Positions 44,623-55,065 of a DNA stretch of 64,000 nt are shown piece by piece. The notes under the pieces were generated by a model that was given only the letters and a program-made list of their open reading frames with translations, made no database searches and was not told the DNA's origin. Made by a program: the position numbers and the translations under genes. Source of the DNA: Pseudevernia furfuracea (Eukaryota > Ascomycota > Lecanoromycetes > Lecanorales > Parmeliaceae). The stretch lies in the NCBI GenBank assembly GCA_022315425.1, contig JAIUPT010000029.1, forward strand, positions 434,001-498,000, in the 5' to 3' direction. Every line of letters starts with the position of its first letter. Position 1 is the first letter of the stretch.

Positions 44623-45226
44623 AGTCGACAGAAACTGCTTGCAGCTGGGTCTTGACTGTCACGCTGAGCGGTCTCTTTTGTAAATGAAAATTTGATTCAA
44701 CATCAGATATAGATATGATACGTATGGGCTTTATACTTTGACGACTAGCGATCTCGTCTGATCTGTCCTGCACCAACGAAAAGGGAACCTGTTGCATTTC
44801 CTGGCCGTGTCAATCCGAAAGGTCCGACCTTCCAAAGCGAAGAAGGCAGCTGACAGTGCGAATGGGGTCCACGTCTTCGCCTCTCGCCTCCGCGGCTTCA
44901 AGTGTTGGGCGAAAACTGCCGAGGTCTTTCCATTCTCTTTTGACCTTGAGCAGGCATCGATTGCGAAACCAGAAAGCAGAGCAAGGATGCAGTGCACAGG
45001 CTGCAGTAAGATTTGGTACGGATGACCAAGGCGAGTGCGTTACATGGAAGAACGACCGATTCAAGCGTCTTTGCTAGCCAACAGGCTCCCTGCCAGTATC
45101 TCCAGGCTCGTGAATACAGTGAACGGAACTCCGTAACATCCAAACTATCAGGCGTCGAAGTAGGTCCTCAAAAAGGCGATTACTCATCATGCACAGGGAA
45201 AAAGAATGTCTCGCGTCATGTACAGC
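44623..45226. other. Convergent 3' region, no supported gene
   Basis: Separates the ends of SER2 and RHO3. Only shadow-like short frames. Confidence 0.6.
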
Positions 45227-46034
45227 TCACATAACTGAGCACTTGCTCCCTCCACCAGACGTGCCGGCGCCCTTGACCGAAAGTGCGACTCTCGCTGCCT
45301 CCGTGAATGCTTCGTTGACGCCCCGGTTTCGTTTTGCTGAGCATTCTGCGCCGGCAATAGGTGTTAGCTCGCTCCCTTTTATGGCGAATCGTTGAGACGT
45401 TACGGGAACGGAACTTACCCAGATACCGCAGCGCCTGGATTCTCTTCGCGACCTCTAACCCCTGCTTATAGTCAATCATAACCTTCTCCCCTCCTCGCCC
45501 CGCTCCCGTTTCCTCCTCCTCATCGCCACCCCTCTCCCTCAAATCGCACTTCAGCGCCACAAGCACGAGCTTCACACCCTGGCAGTTCTCCGCAATCTCG
45601 CCCACCCACTTCGACTCGACGTTCTCAAGCGAATCTTTAGAATCGACGCTGAAGCAGAGCATGATGGTGTGGGTATCGTCATAAGAAAGAGAGCGCAGGC
45701 GGTCGAATTCTTCTTGGCCCGCGGTGTCCCAGAGGGAGAGCTCGATGTGGACATTGTCGACGAAAATGTCATGGACGTAGTTTTCAAAGACGGTGGGCTC
45801 GTATACCGTAGGAAAGTAGCTGCGATGGCGCAAGGCGCATCAGATAAGCTCCGCTGGGTTCTAGAAGATAAGACCTACCCTCTGGTAAAGACGTTGAGCA
45901 GTGAGGTCTTGCCGCAAGCACCGTCGCCTCTGTTTAAGATTTCCGTAAGTCAACTGGCAGTAATGGAAAGTGGGGGGACGGTACAATAGAACAAGCTTGC
46001 GATGAACCGTCTTGCCTCCTCCGCAGAGAGGCAT
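45227..46034 (-). CDS. RHO3: Rho3-type small GTPase
   Basis: Four exons (45985-46034, 45879-45929, 45419-45819, 45227-45345) give exactly 206 residues. G-box motifs: GDGACGKTSLLNVFTRG, YFPTVYEPTVFENY (effector loop), WDTAGQEEFDRLRSLSYDDT, KCDLRE and ECSAK. The protein ends in the CaaX box CSVM for prenylation. The start MPLCGGGKTVHRKLVLL is typical of fungal Rho3, which directs polarised secretion and actin at hyphal tips. An acidic/Gly insert (GGDEEEETGAGRGG) follows KCDLRE and is probably a surface loop. All introns are 55-73 nt. Confidence 0.93.
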
Positions 46035-46851
46035 GGCGGGCGTAAGGTTGCGGGACGGCACTCAGATGATTAGGATCTTTGTTGGCAGTGTTGAATGTGT
46101 CGCGGACATTCACTCATGTAGGGGATGTGATATCAAAGCTATATCATAAAAGAATGTGATGCGGAGGCTGGTTGAAGTAGGCTCCTCAAACACAGTTCTG
46201 AGAGACTAGAAGTACCTTAGAGTGACGAATTGACTTGCGATTCCCTAGCGTCGAATCTTGGACCCTGATAAGGTACCCTGGTACTTTTTTAAGGTTTTGG
46301 GTCTGGATCCCGAACTCAACACTGCAAATAATGGATCCTCATCTTCTGTATCTTCTATGTTCTATGTACTACTTGGTGACTGGGAGAAAAGGTATGGCCA
46401 AACAAGGCAAAAAGGAAATGCGATAGCCAATAATGTCAAGCTCAAGCCAGTTTACATAGGTTGAATATCGAGATTCAAGACATCCCCCACAACGCTCGCA
46501 GATATTGATGCGCCGCTTCTAGTACCTTCACCATGCGGTCAAGCCTAACTCGTCTCATACAGGACAATCTTATCCGAATTGGTATTGAGATAGTAATGCT
46601 GGTGTATACAGCCTGTAGGCGTATACCTGGCTACCCCGATTCAGCTCTTCTCAATGCTTAGATAAGAGGATGTCTATCGCTGGGAAGGGTGAGACCCGGT
46701 CCACGCGACATGAGTACGACGTCAATCAATACCTTGTGAGCTCCGGCTATACATTCTGATTTGAACATCTTTCAAGCTACTAGCATCCATGAATGGATCA
46801 TGGTGGAAACTTGCGTGGGAGCTTCTCGCATATCCAATTCACAACAAAAAG
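46035..46851. other. Intergenic, no supported gene
   Basis: RHO3 promoter on the left, LIP2 3' flank on the right. Nothing coding recognised. Confidence 0.55.
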
Positions 46852-47721
46852 TCATCCTCCTTTTTCTCCGTCTCCCGGCCACACGCGGTCTTCAGCGACA
46901 TTCTCTACGAGTACCCTGCCATTGACTCCCGACAAACGTGATGCCACTTGATGCGCGAAGCTATCGGCCACTTGCCGCATTGCTCTAGAAACGTCGTAGA
47001 ATTGGAGGACGGGCCAAGGTTTTCCAGGCACGCTGGGTGGACCAAGTACTCTAACTCCCTTATCCAGCGTCATGCTCTGGAATTCCTTCTTGATTGATGT
47101 GGCTTTTTTCTCTGGTAGTCCGCAAGCCACAATCCTATCAAACCAACGGAGCTGAACGGTGACGTTCAACCCGACCCCATGACTTGCAATGTGCCGTCTC
47201 AGATGTACTCCCACACTGGCAAGCTTGCGTTCATCCGGACTAGATCCAATCCATACTCCTGGATTTTCGGTCGTATGAGCCTCAAGCCAATAACCTGCGC
47301 ACGTACCTATTACTGAGTCTTCGAGGAGCCGAACATGAGTTCTGGTGTTTAGGTTATGCTCTTGAAGTGAGAGAATGAGATAAGCCGTCATCTGCCCTGG
47401 GCCATGGAAGGTAGTCTGCCCGCCACGGAGTGCTTCATGGAATTCAGCTTTGCCATCGGCTTTGAGGTGGGTTTTTTGTTCTAGCGAAAGCGCGCCAATT
47501 TCTCGCCGGCCGCAGGTGTATGTTGGCAGGGTCTGAAAGGTAAGGAGGACGGGACCAGGAGTTGGAGCGGTCAACGGAGAGGCTTTGTGATCTAAATGAA
47601 GACGAACTAGGTGATCTTGTATAGCTGATGCTCGTAGGTAAGGTGTCAGCCCAGGTAAGTGAAGGTGCCGTAGCCTCATCAAGTCAACGATGCTGCGGGC
47701 TTGATGTGGAGCCAAAAACAA
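46852..47721 (-). CDS. LIP2: Octanoyl (lipoyl) transferase
   Basis: Mitochondrial LipB-family enzyme that moves the octanoyl group from acyl carrier protein to lipoyl domains, the first step of lipoic acid attachment. Single exon, 289 residues. Motifs: LRGGQTTFHGPGQMTAYLIL, WIGSSPDERKLASVGVHLRR with the catalytic Lys, HIASHGVGLNV and FDRIVACGL with the acyl-carrying Cys. The N-terminus is Arg/His-rich and could act as a targeting sequence. It faces away from POP7 with only about 160 bases between starts. Confidence 0.93.
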   Translation of the reverse strand: MFLAPHQARSIVDLMRLRHLHLPGLTPYLRASAIQDHLVRLHLDHKASPLTAPTPGPVLLTFQTLPTYTCGRREIGALSLEQKTHLKADGKAEFHEALRGGQTTFHGPGQMTAYLILSLQEHNLNTRTHVRLLEDSVIGTCAGYWLEAHTTENPGVWIGSSPDERKLASVGVHLRRHIASHGVGLNVTVQLRWFDRIVACGLPEKKATSIKKEFQSMTLDKGVRVLGPPSVPGKPWPVLQFYDVSRAMRQVADSFAHQVASRLSGVNGRVLVENVAEDRVWPGDGEKGG

Positions 47722-47882
47722 AGAGGGGACGGCTGGCCGGATAGAAACGCGCCAACGGCTCCCGAACCTCTAGGTTCTATCCGATCTATAATATGTACGA
47801 AAATATGTATCATGTATCACACAGTCCACAGTATCAGCTTGTCAATCATAAATTTGCCCCTTTACACTCATAGAAGGCAATC
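47722..47882. promoter_or_regulatory. Compact bidirectional promoter, LIP2 and POP7
   Basis: 161 bases between opposite start codons. Confidence 0.55.
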
Positions 47883-48511
47883 ATGGCACCAACTGTAGCT
47901 GATAAATTTGGTGACAATGATAAAAGCAGTATCCCCAAAATGCCTCGTTTGCCAAAGAGTATGTTAATCTATATCATTGACTGGAATCATGAACTCAGAG
48001 ACACCTAGATGCGCGAATCCAAAAGCGGCCCATTCTCCGACCACCAATACCTTCTCCCTATACCGGTGCTGACCAAAAGAAGGTCGTCTACGTCTCGACT
48101 AAAACACCATTCATATCTGCCGTCAAACGAGTTCGTAAGCTGCTTGATGAGATTGACAAACGGTCTATGGGTAAGATAGACCTAGTGGACGGCAAAGGAA
48201 GTGACAGACAGAAGCTCAGAAAGCTTGGTGGAAGGACCAATGCTTCAACAGGCAAGGAACCGGAGGAAGTGGTCTTGAAGGCTACGAATAGGGCCATCCA
48301 GAATGTGCTAGGGTTAGCGCTATTCTTCCAGGGCCAAGATGATTGCAGAGTGCGGTTGAGGACTGGCACAGTCAGTGTAGTCGATGATATAGTGGAGTCA
48401 GAAGTCCCAAAAAGGGCTGAGACTGTGGAGGAAGAGGACGAAAAGGAAGAATTGCCAGAGTCCCGGGTGAGGAAGGCTAGCTTTGTGGAAGTTGCCATAA
48501 ACTTGAAGTGA
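47883..48511 (+). CDS. POP7: RNase P/MRP protein subunit Pop7
   Basis: Two exons (47883-47958 and 48009-48511; 50-nt intron) give 192 residues. The acceptor at 48008 is preferred over one 12 bases upstream because only it joins MPRLPK to NARIQKRPILRPPIPSPY in frame. The Alba-fold core is plain: KVVYVSTKTPFISAVKRVRK, VLKATNRAIQNVLGLALFFQ, RLRTGTVSVVDDIV, and the closing RVRKASFVEVAINLK. Pop7 (Rpp20) pairs with Pop6 and binds the P3 helix of RNase P and RNase MRP RNA in tRNA and rRNA processing. An acidic linker (EEEDEKEELPE) lies near the end. Confidence 0.88.
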
Positions 48512-48965
48512 TCGCGAACGCTCGCCCTTGCGTTTCAGACGCAAAGGCCTCGGCGTAATAATGCATCTCTTTTGCTTCCGAGCAAAATCATGCTCGAACA
48601 TAGCACAATGGACACAGCAATGAACTAGATTTACGACAAAAGTTATCAGCAAATCCGTGGTTGGGAGTCCGAAGACGGGTTTGGATGCTGGACCTCTTGG
48701 ACATACACAAGTATAAAAATAGGGCGGTCAGAACAGCCAGCAGCTGTATCTTACAATGTGCTAGACTGCTCAGCATTCCTGCGTTGGACGATTTCAGCCT
48801 CGGTACAGATTGCAGCCTACCACTTGCACAACAGTGGTTGCTCCATGTCTTGTCAAGAAGGGATGAAAGTATGAGACTCGCTCAGGAAGGCGAGAAGCAT
48901 TCTCTAGCATGAAAATATCATGTTTGTCCCTATAGTCCGCGAGGCTTCTCGTCTTCGCAAAATAT
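48512..48965. other. Intergenic, no supported gene
   Basis: 3' flank of POP7, nothing else recognised. Confidence 0.5.
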
Positions 48966-49259
48966 ATGAAGTTCGATCAGACTCCCATTGCAGATATGAT
49001 ACCCATGACGCCATTTTCCACGCCTGAAACAGCAGAGATCTTATATTATTCTCCCACATTTCAACCACAGCTCTTGCACTCTGGGCCCCTTATATCGTCC
49101 ACAGTTCCCACTTTCCTTCCTCCTCCTCCCCCACTGCCACCAGATCCACCTCCACCTCCCCCGCCTCCACTGCCGCTCGACCTTGGTCCAGCTCTCACGC
49201 CGGTAGCTAACCGGTTTCGGTTTCTAATGTTGAAGGGCGATTGCTCTGCAGCGGCATAG
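48966..49259 (+). CDS. Doubtful proline-rich ORF, 97 residues
   Basis: Open from an ATG at 48966; the centre is a poly-Pro run (LPPPPPLPPDPPPPPPPPLP) coded by a CCA/CCT-rich tract. No domain and no intron signals. The opposite strand reads as a Gly-rich frame, so the openness may only reflect the simple sequence. Confidence 0.22.
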   Translation: MKFDQTPIADMIPMTPFSTPETAEILYYSPTFQPQLLHSGPLISSTVPTFLPPPPPLPPDPPPPPPPPLPLDLGPALTPVANRFRFLMLKGDCSAAA

Positions 49260-49703
49260 GCATCAAGCTTTGCGATCCATCAGACTGGTTGAACTCTTGA
49301 TGTACGCATGGACGTATCAACTTACAGAGAACAAGGTAGTCACGTAGAGACCTAAGAAAGTGTAGGAATCATTGACAAGGTTGCGAACACGGGCTGATAA
49401 CGGGGGGCTGTTGTTGCTTAGCAAGTACTCCTGGTCAAGAGAATGAGTAAGCTTGCCTTTGCAGCACTTGGCCATTCGACAGATAAGGTCGTGCTGGAGC
49501 AGACATTCTGATCAGGCGTGTACTGTAGTAGACTGATTATTGGGCTGAAGTTGACAATCACCAAAATGTGCCACGTTAGCTAGGATTAGGTTGGCGGTTG
49601 CTCGCGAACGCAGGGTAGCACTGGTGAAAATTTTCGGGGTTTCGAATTGGAAACCCAGAAAAAAATAACCGGCATACTCTAGAGCTTGATACCTACAGTT
49701 GCC
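49260..49703. other. Promoter region of the SPOUT methyltransferase gene
   Basis: No gene seen in these 440 bases upstream of the start at 49704. Confidence 0.5.
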
Positions 49704-50955
49704 ATGGAATCTAGGGTGCAGGTCCCTTCCATGCCATTATCTTCGGACTCGGCTCATGATTAAGTAGAAACGCAAGCGTGGCTCCGACCAGCCTACCGAG
49801 AATGAAGTGGATACCTCGAAGCCCACCGAGAATGAAGTGGATACCTCGAAGCCCACCGCTGTCTTCGAAGCCAAAGAAGGGCGAAAGTACACCCTAAGCA
49901 TTGCGCTGCCTGGGAGCATCATTGCAAAGTCAGTGAGTCAGGTCCAACCCACCTTAAGCAGTTACTCATGTATTCATTACAGTGCACAAACACCCGAACT
50001 CCAAACACTCTTAGCAGGTCAAATCGCCCGGGCCCTTGCCGTATTCTGCGTCGATGAAGTGGTCGTGTTTGACGATGGTCAAGCAACACACTTTTCTGAG
50101 ACTGATAATGCAACCTCAAGTACTCAGGAAAGTCGAAGAGAGAACAACTCATATACAGGCTACACAGATCCAAATTATTTCTTGGCGCACATCTTGTCCT
50201 ATCTGGAGACACCACCATATCTACGAAAGGAACTGTTTCCCCTTCATCCAGACTTTCGACTGGCAGGATCCTTGCCGAGTCTGGACATGCCCCATCACCT
50301 TCGCAAGCACGAGTGGTGTCGATACCGTGAAGGCGTTGCCAAGCGTGAAATACCACATAGGAAACAAAGGAAGATATGGAGGACGCCGCCGGGTCATACC
50401 TACATTGAGACTGGCCTTGGCACACGAATCTTCATCTCAGCTGTCATAGCACCAGAAACCCGGGTGACTGTTAAATTCGAAGATGAAGAGAAGCCCGAGA
50501 GGATCCCGGGCAAAGAATTACTGGCCGAAGCTGTTGCTCCTTCTGCTCCGCGAGAAGAGGCTGGCTATTACTGGGGCTACAGTGTTCGCTCAGCGTCCTG
50601 TCTTTCTGCCGTTCTTACCGAGTGTCCATTCGATGGCGGCTACGATCTAACGATTGGGACGTCAGAGCGTGGTGTCCCTGTTTCCAGTCTTGATAGTACA
50701 AAAAAGTCGAAGAGCCATCCCATTCCGGAGTTTGCGCACATGATGATTGTTTTCGGAGGCGTTGCTGGGTTGGAAGTTGCGATCAAGGCAGACAAGGAGT
50801 TGGAGGGTTTGGGAGTGAAAAGTCCCGAGGCATTATTTGATCACTGGGTAAACCTGTGTCCAGGACAAGGCAGCAGGACGATTCGAACCGAAGAGGCAGT
50901 CTGGTTGGGGTTGATGGGATTGAGAGATGTTGTGTTGAGCAAGGGAAAGAGATGA
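49704..50955 (+). CDS. SPOUT-class RNA methyltransferase (C9orf114/SPOUT1-like)
   Basis: Three exons (49704-49715, 49768-49928, 49983-50955) give 381 residues in exact frame. The first exon codes only MESR and joins to KRKRGSDQPTEN, a basic start like that of relatives; its intron removes a TAG at 49765. The second intron (54 nt, donor GTCAGT) is in frame and stop-free, so a gene finder could miss it; removing it restores IIANAQTPELQTLLAGQIAR. Family motifs: ALAVFCVDEVVVFDDG, YLETPPYLRKELFPLHPDFR, LPSLDMPHHLRKHEWCRYRE, TSERGVPVSS, FGGVAGLEVAI and CPGQGSRTIRTEEA. The family has the knotted SPOUT fold; the fungal RNA target is not defined. Confidence 0.87.
49795..49854 (+). repeat. Perfect 30-bp tandem duplication in coding sequence
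   Basis: Two identical 30-base units in a row add one copy of a ten-residue stretch (TENEVDTSKP) near the N-terminus of the methyltransferase. In frame, so tolerated. Confidence 0.92.
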
Positions 50956-51566
50956 CCATTGGACAGCGTGGGTCTGCATGCTCGCTGCACAACGTCACTG
51001 TAAATAGGAGATGTGACTCAAAATTACGTATCAAACAAGATGACTCAGCCCAGTTGCACACAAAAACCACGAAATTCACGACACTTGCTTTGTTAAACCC
51101 ACAGGATTATAATGTTTGAGCCTGTCCTTGGAAAGCCCAAGAGCGAGTGACATCGTAGACTACGAGTCATACGGGTCCATGACCACAGAGAGATGCCTAC
51201 CCGTCTCTTACCCGCGAAATATTGCCCTTGAGCCTCTTCCATCTCAAGGCGCACATTCGCGAGAGATGCAGATGAAAGCAATATCGCCTTTGACCGAGAC
51301 CCTATATTGTTCAACACTTTTGGGCTTCTGGGTTCCATGCTACTGCCTGGCGTACATATCTCTGGAGCTGTCTCCTCAGTCTTAGCTTCCATGTTCCTAT
51401 GCAGGCTGACGACCCACCAGTCATGGCTATCATGCCCATCCACACAATTGACAACAGAAGTCGCGTTTCAGGGGTCCCATTCAAATCAAAGAAACAAGGG
51501 GTATACGCGTGCCATCCCGCTCGGCAGTAATCGGAAGCCTCATGCCTTCATCGTCGTTCTTCTCAA
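50956..51566. other. Convergent 3' region, no supported gene
   Basis: Only short frames on both strands between the methyltransferase and SPC19. Confidence 0.55.
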
Positions 51567-52185
51567 TCATTGAGCAGCAACACTCATCCTCAGCTGCCTC
51601 TCCCTCTGCTGTGCCTGCAAAACCAATCTCTCGACCGCATACCCCAACCTCTCCTTCTTCCCCCTCAATTGCTTCAACCTCAACGCCTCTCTACTCCCGT
51701 CCCCATTCATACCCACACTGCTTCTCTCTCCCGCGCCACTCCCCCGCACGCCTCCCATAGATGCGCGTCCTCCGCCTATCCTACCTTCCAGTAATTCCGA
51801 GCGTGCTATGAGAGCCTGTTCGCGGCGGGCAAGCTTGTCTAGATGGGATTCAACTTTGGAAAGGAGCGAGGCGACTTCGGGGGTTAGGGATGCGAGGAGG
51901 GACGACTGGGCGGATTGAAGGGTGGGCTCGGGGAGGAGTTCGAAATGCTGGGCGAGGTTAGCACTGTGAGTTATGCCAGCTAGGAACACCGCCGTAAAGA
52001 CCGATGCGACTCGAGTGGTAAAAAACGGGATAGGCAGAGAAATGCGAACATACGCGCGTTGTCTGTAGCACCTTCGCCAGGCGTGGGAAGTCATTGACCC
52101 CAGAGTCGAGGATTGATATGCTTGAGGATAGAAGCGCGTTCGTCGAGCGCAGGGACGAGACACAAGATGCCAGGGGATTCGCCAT
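51567..52185 (-). CDS. SPC19: DASH/Dam1 complex subunit Spc19
   Basis: Two exons (52054-52185 and 51567-51947; 106-nt intron, branch GTGCTAAC) give 170 residues. The N-terminus MANPLASCVSSLRSTNALLS, DSGVNDFPRLAKVLQTTR and HFELLPEPTLQSAQSSL match fungal Spc19. A coiled coil follows (SLLSKVESHLDKLARREQAL), then a Gly/Arg/Ser-rich spacer and a second coil (LRGKKERLGYAVERLVLQAQ). Spc19 is part of the ring-forming DASH complex that couples kinetochores to microtubules. It lies head to head with ATP18, 236 bases between starts. Confidence 0.9.
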
Positions 52186-52421
52186 CTGGTAAAGACCTCC
52201 TAAAAGCGCTCGAGCGCCGCCGTGTGTCTTGTTTACCAGGAGTGAATAGCGGCGGAGGTTGGCGCGGAACCTGGGCGCACCGCGCTTAAAAGCGGCGTTG
52301 GATATCTTGTGAGCTCAAACCTCGACCTCAGCAAGAAGCAAGCTTCACATCTCGACTTCCCCACCACAGCGTCCACCATCAATCGACCTCCAACCTCCTT
52401 TACCACAAAGACCCCGCAAAG
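52186..52421. promoter_or_regulatory. Bidirectional promoter, SPC19 and ATP18
   Basis: 236 bases between opposite start codons; the ATP18 side is C/A-rich as in 5' leaders. Confidence 0.5.
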
Positions 52422-52812
52422 ATGTCGCTGCTCGGCAAAAAATTCTCCGGCCTCTACGGTACAATCCCTCCTATCCGCCCTAGCCCCCCTCGAAGTCAAA
52501 GTACTCCTGTCACCGTTCTCCAAGAGCTGACCTGCCTCTACAGCGCAACCAATGGCCCCATTCTTCGTCGCCGGTACGTCGTCCACCTAACCCATCATCG
52601 GTCCATACATACCACACTCCTCCGTCCGGCACCAGCCAAGATTGCCGCCGCCAACCTCCCCAAAACAAACCCTCACACACACACTCTCCCACCACCCCCG
52701 TCGGAAAGAAAACAAAGGCTGACAACAATTTGCCCGCACGCAGGGCTGGTCATGATGTACGCGATCAACTCCGCGGCCGACAGCCTCGCGCAGAGTACGT
52801 CCGCCGCCACGA

Positions 52813-52848
<36 letters not shown>

Positions 52849-52981
52849 AGCATTCGCTACAAAAAAAGGGCCGGGGATCGAAACTGACATGGGGACTTTC
52901 TTCTCTCGCGTAGGTGACCAATTCAAGAACGATCCGCGGAATCCAAACCCCAAGACGCAGAAGCCGGCGGATAAGCGCTGA
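52422..52981 (+). CDS. ATP18: Mitochondrial ATP synthase subunit i/j (Atp18)
   Basis: Four small exons (52422-52458, 52544-52573, 52744-52794, 52914-52981) splice to exactly 61 residues: MSLLGKKFSGLYAQPMAPFF, then VAGLVMMYAINSAADSLAQ, then SDQFKNDPRNPNPKT and a basic end. This is the single-helix Atp18 subunit at the base of the F1Fo ATP synthase membrane sector, with the family ending KNDPRNPN. Introns are 85, 170 and 119 nt, so over two thirds of the gene is intron. The third intron holds a CT microsatellite. Longer unspliced frames across the introns are shadows. Confidence 0.92.
52816..52846. repeat. CT microsatellite inside ATP18 intron 3
   Basis: Uninterrupted CT dinucleotide run of about 31 bases, 21 bases after the donor site and 67 bases before the acceptor. 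Confidence 0.92.
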
Positions 52982-53409
52982 GGGGATGAGGGCTCATGGT
53001 TGGTGTAAAGAGAGGAGGTTGTGGAGGAGGAGGGAGGATGGGGGAGGTGCGCTATGCTTGTAGGGCATTCGGCGGAAAATGTAAAACCATTTCAATGGAC
53101 CAAAGTTGCTCTACGATGCTACAAAGGATGAGTCCCATTGAATGACAGGCGTTAAATTTGTAATGCTTCTGCGAACGCGACGCTACACCTTCACCTGACC
53201 TTCCTATGGCATATCACCAGTCTTTGGGGGTTGAACCACAGCTCAATGACCAACACATATCTACACTTTTCAAGGGTCTAGCCAATTACCCTGATACAAC
53301 AGATCCGGTCAAATGTCGGTTTATTGTTACAAACATACACAACATGACGCCTGATGTCTAACCACCTTTTCCTTTATCGCTTTTTCAATGGTATACCCAG
53401 ATTATAACT
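52982..53409. other. Convergent 3' region, no supported gene
   Basis: Between ATP18 and the acyltransferase gene; nothing recognised. Confidence 0.6.
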
Positions 53410-55065
53410 TCATACTTGACTTATGAATCCATTAATCCTTGGCCGCTCCCCTTTCTCCCCGTGACACCCATTAGTCCTTGGCAACTCCCCCATTTCTCCT
53501 GTCTCGGTCCCGCACATGACTTTCTCTATGCGTTTGGTCATGGACGCGCACCATGGTTCAACCCAGGTAGTCCAAAGGTGCGAAGCCCAAAGCAAGATAA
53601 GGAGAAATACCGGCAATACAATGCAAAAGACCCAGCCATCTGGGAATGATCTTCGTTGCCAGGAATCCATCAGATTCCCATCCACATCCTCGCTGTAATA
53701 AGAGACCGGCTTCTGCCAGCCGAAGAGCATCCACGCAAGCAAGCTACGGACCAAGGGGCCGTGGATCAGATAGAGCGGCAAACTCACACTCCCCAGCCAT
53801 ACAAACGCGGGTTGTGATAACATTTCTTGTATTCCAGGAGAGATCACAACCGCGAGAGTAATAAGTTGAGCGCCGATGGAGGTCCAGTAACGCCAGTAAT
53901 CCTTCCCGGGAAAAATGAATTGCCCAATCTGGGCCAAATTCTGGGACCAAGAAGTCCATTCGGGTGACATCTCCGGATAGCCTGAGACGTGAAGGCCTAG
54001 GAGAAGTGCAACCACAGTCATGGCTCGTATGAACGGATTGCGTTGGGCCGCCATGAAGGGGGATGGGAGTCGGTTTGAGAGTTCGGCAAGGAGAGCTCCG
54101 AAATAGATGTTCATACCGAGCATTGCTATGTCAGAGGCCTTGGGTTAGCCTGTGATAAGACCCTTGAGCTTGCCGGGAGTTGAAGAGAAACGGATTTGCT
54201 TACGATCTCCCCCCGCCCAACTAAATGCATAGAGGCCTAAGAATACTAATATACGATAATTCGAATGTATACGGACTGTGGCGAGCAAGGTAATGAAAAT
54301 GAGCATCGACCCCTTGAGTAGGAAGGGGAAGGTCCATTGGTTTTTGTCGTAATCGTTGAAGCCAGTGGTCCATGTGGTAAAAAGGTTTGTGAGGAGAAGA
54401 CGGATGGATCCTGTGACTCCGGGTCCGGGCTTGGGGCTTGTATCTCGAATCCAGACAGCTTCACACGTCCTGCCAATTTCGAACAATCCCAACTGACATA
54501 TCACCCAGCTTATTATAGTAGCTATTGTTGCAGGTAAAACAAGTCTGCCGGTCCTTCTGAATGCGCTGAAAGCCAGGCCCGAGAGAGCTTGATTGCCATT
54601 GCCATTGCGTGCTTGCTTGATCGGTTTCATGGCGTTAACGTAGCCCGTCAAGACGAAGAAGAGGGAAACCCATGGTGCCCCTTGGGCAGGTAGACGTAGT
54701 AAAGGTAGGTGGATGAAGGAGCCCGTATGGGTGCTGTCTTGAGCTGGGGTAATGAGGGTGTAGGCAAACGATCGAGACAAGTGGCTATGAAAGATTTCAG
54801 GCTCAGCACTGTCTTAATATGACGATGGTTCGAACATTGAAGTATGTTTGAACGCTCAAATCCTGTTGCAACCAAAGCTCCGAGCTCCAAAAGAACGTAC
54901 CTCGTAACGACAAGCAGAGATGCGATGCCGCGAAGGCCCTAGCCGTGTGTCAGTTTAGGACTTGTGTCAGGACGGTCGATTTTCAAGTAAACGTACTTCG
55001 GCCCAAAGAACATCTCTCTGGCCAGCTGATACGGGAGCTGACACCCAAGGCAATAGCCTCTTCAT
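53410..55065 (-). CDS. Acyltransferase-3 family membrane protein
   Basis: Four exons (54997-55065, 54901-54938, 54204-54784, 53410-54125) give 467 residues in exact frame. The family signature is GLRGIASLLVVTSHLSRSFA near the N-terminus with the conserved His, followed by WVSLFFVLTGYVNAMKPI and about ten hydrophobic spans, ending in VWLGSVSLPLYLIHGPLVRS and a charged tail. These proteins transfer acyl groups to sugars, antibiotics or lipids in membranes; fungal members often modify secondary metabolites or wall glycans. The substrate is unknown. The 38-nt second exon carries the core signature. Start at 55065 is the first ATG upstream in frame. Confidence 0.87.

Noticed and set aside
48966..49259. 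Proline-rich ORF as a firm gene
   Set aside because: Openness is explained by the simple CCA/CCT tract; kept only as a low-confidence entry.
52587..52953. Frames with poly Arg-Glu (ERERER) on the minus strand opposite ATP18
   Set aside because: Produced by the CT microsatellite in intron 3 of ATP18.
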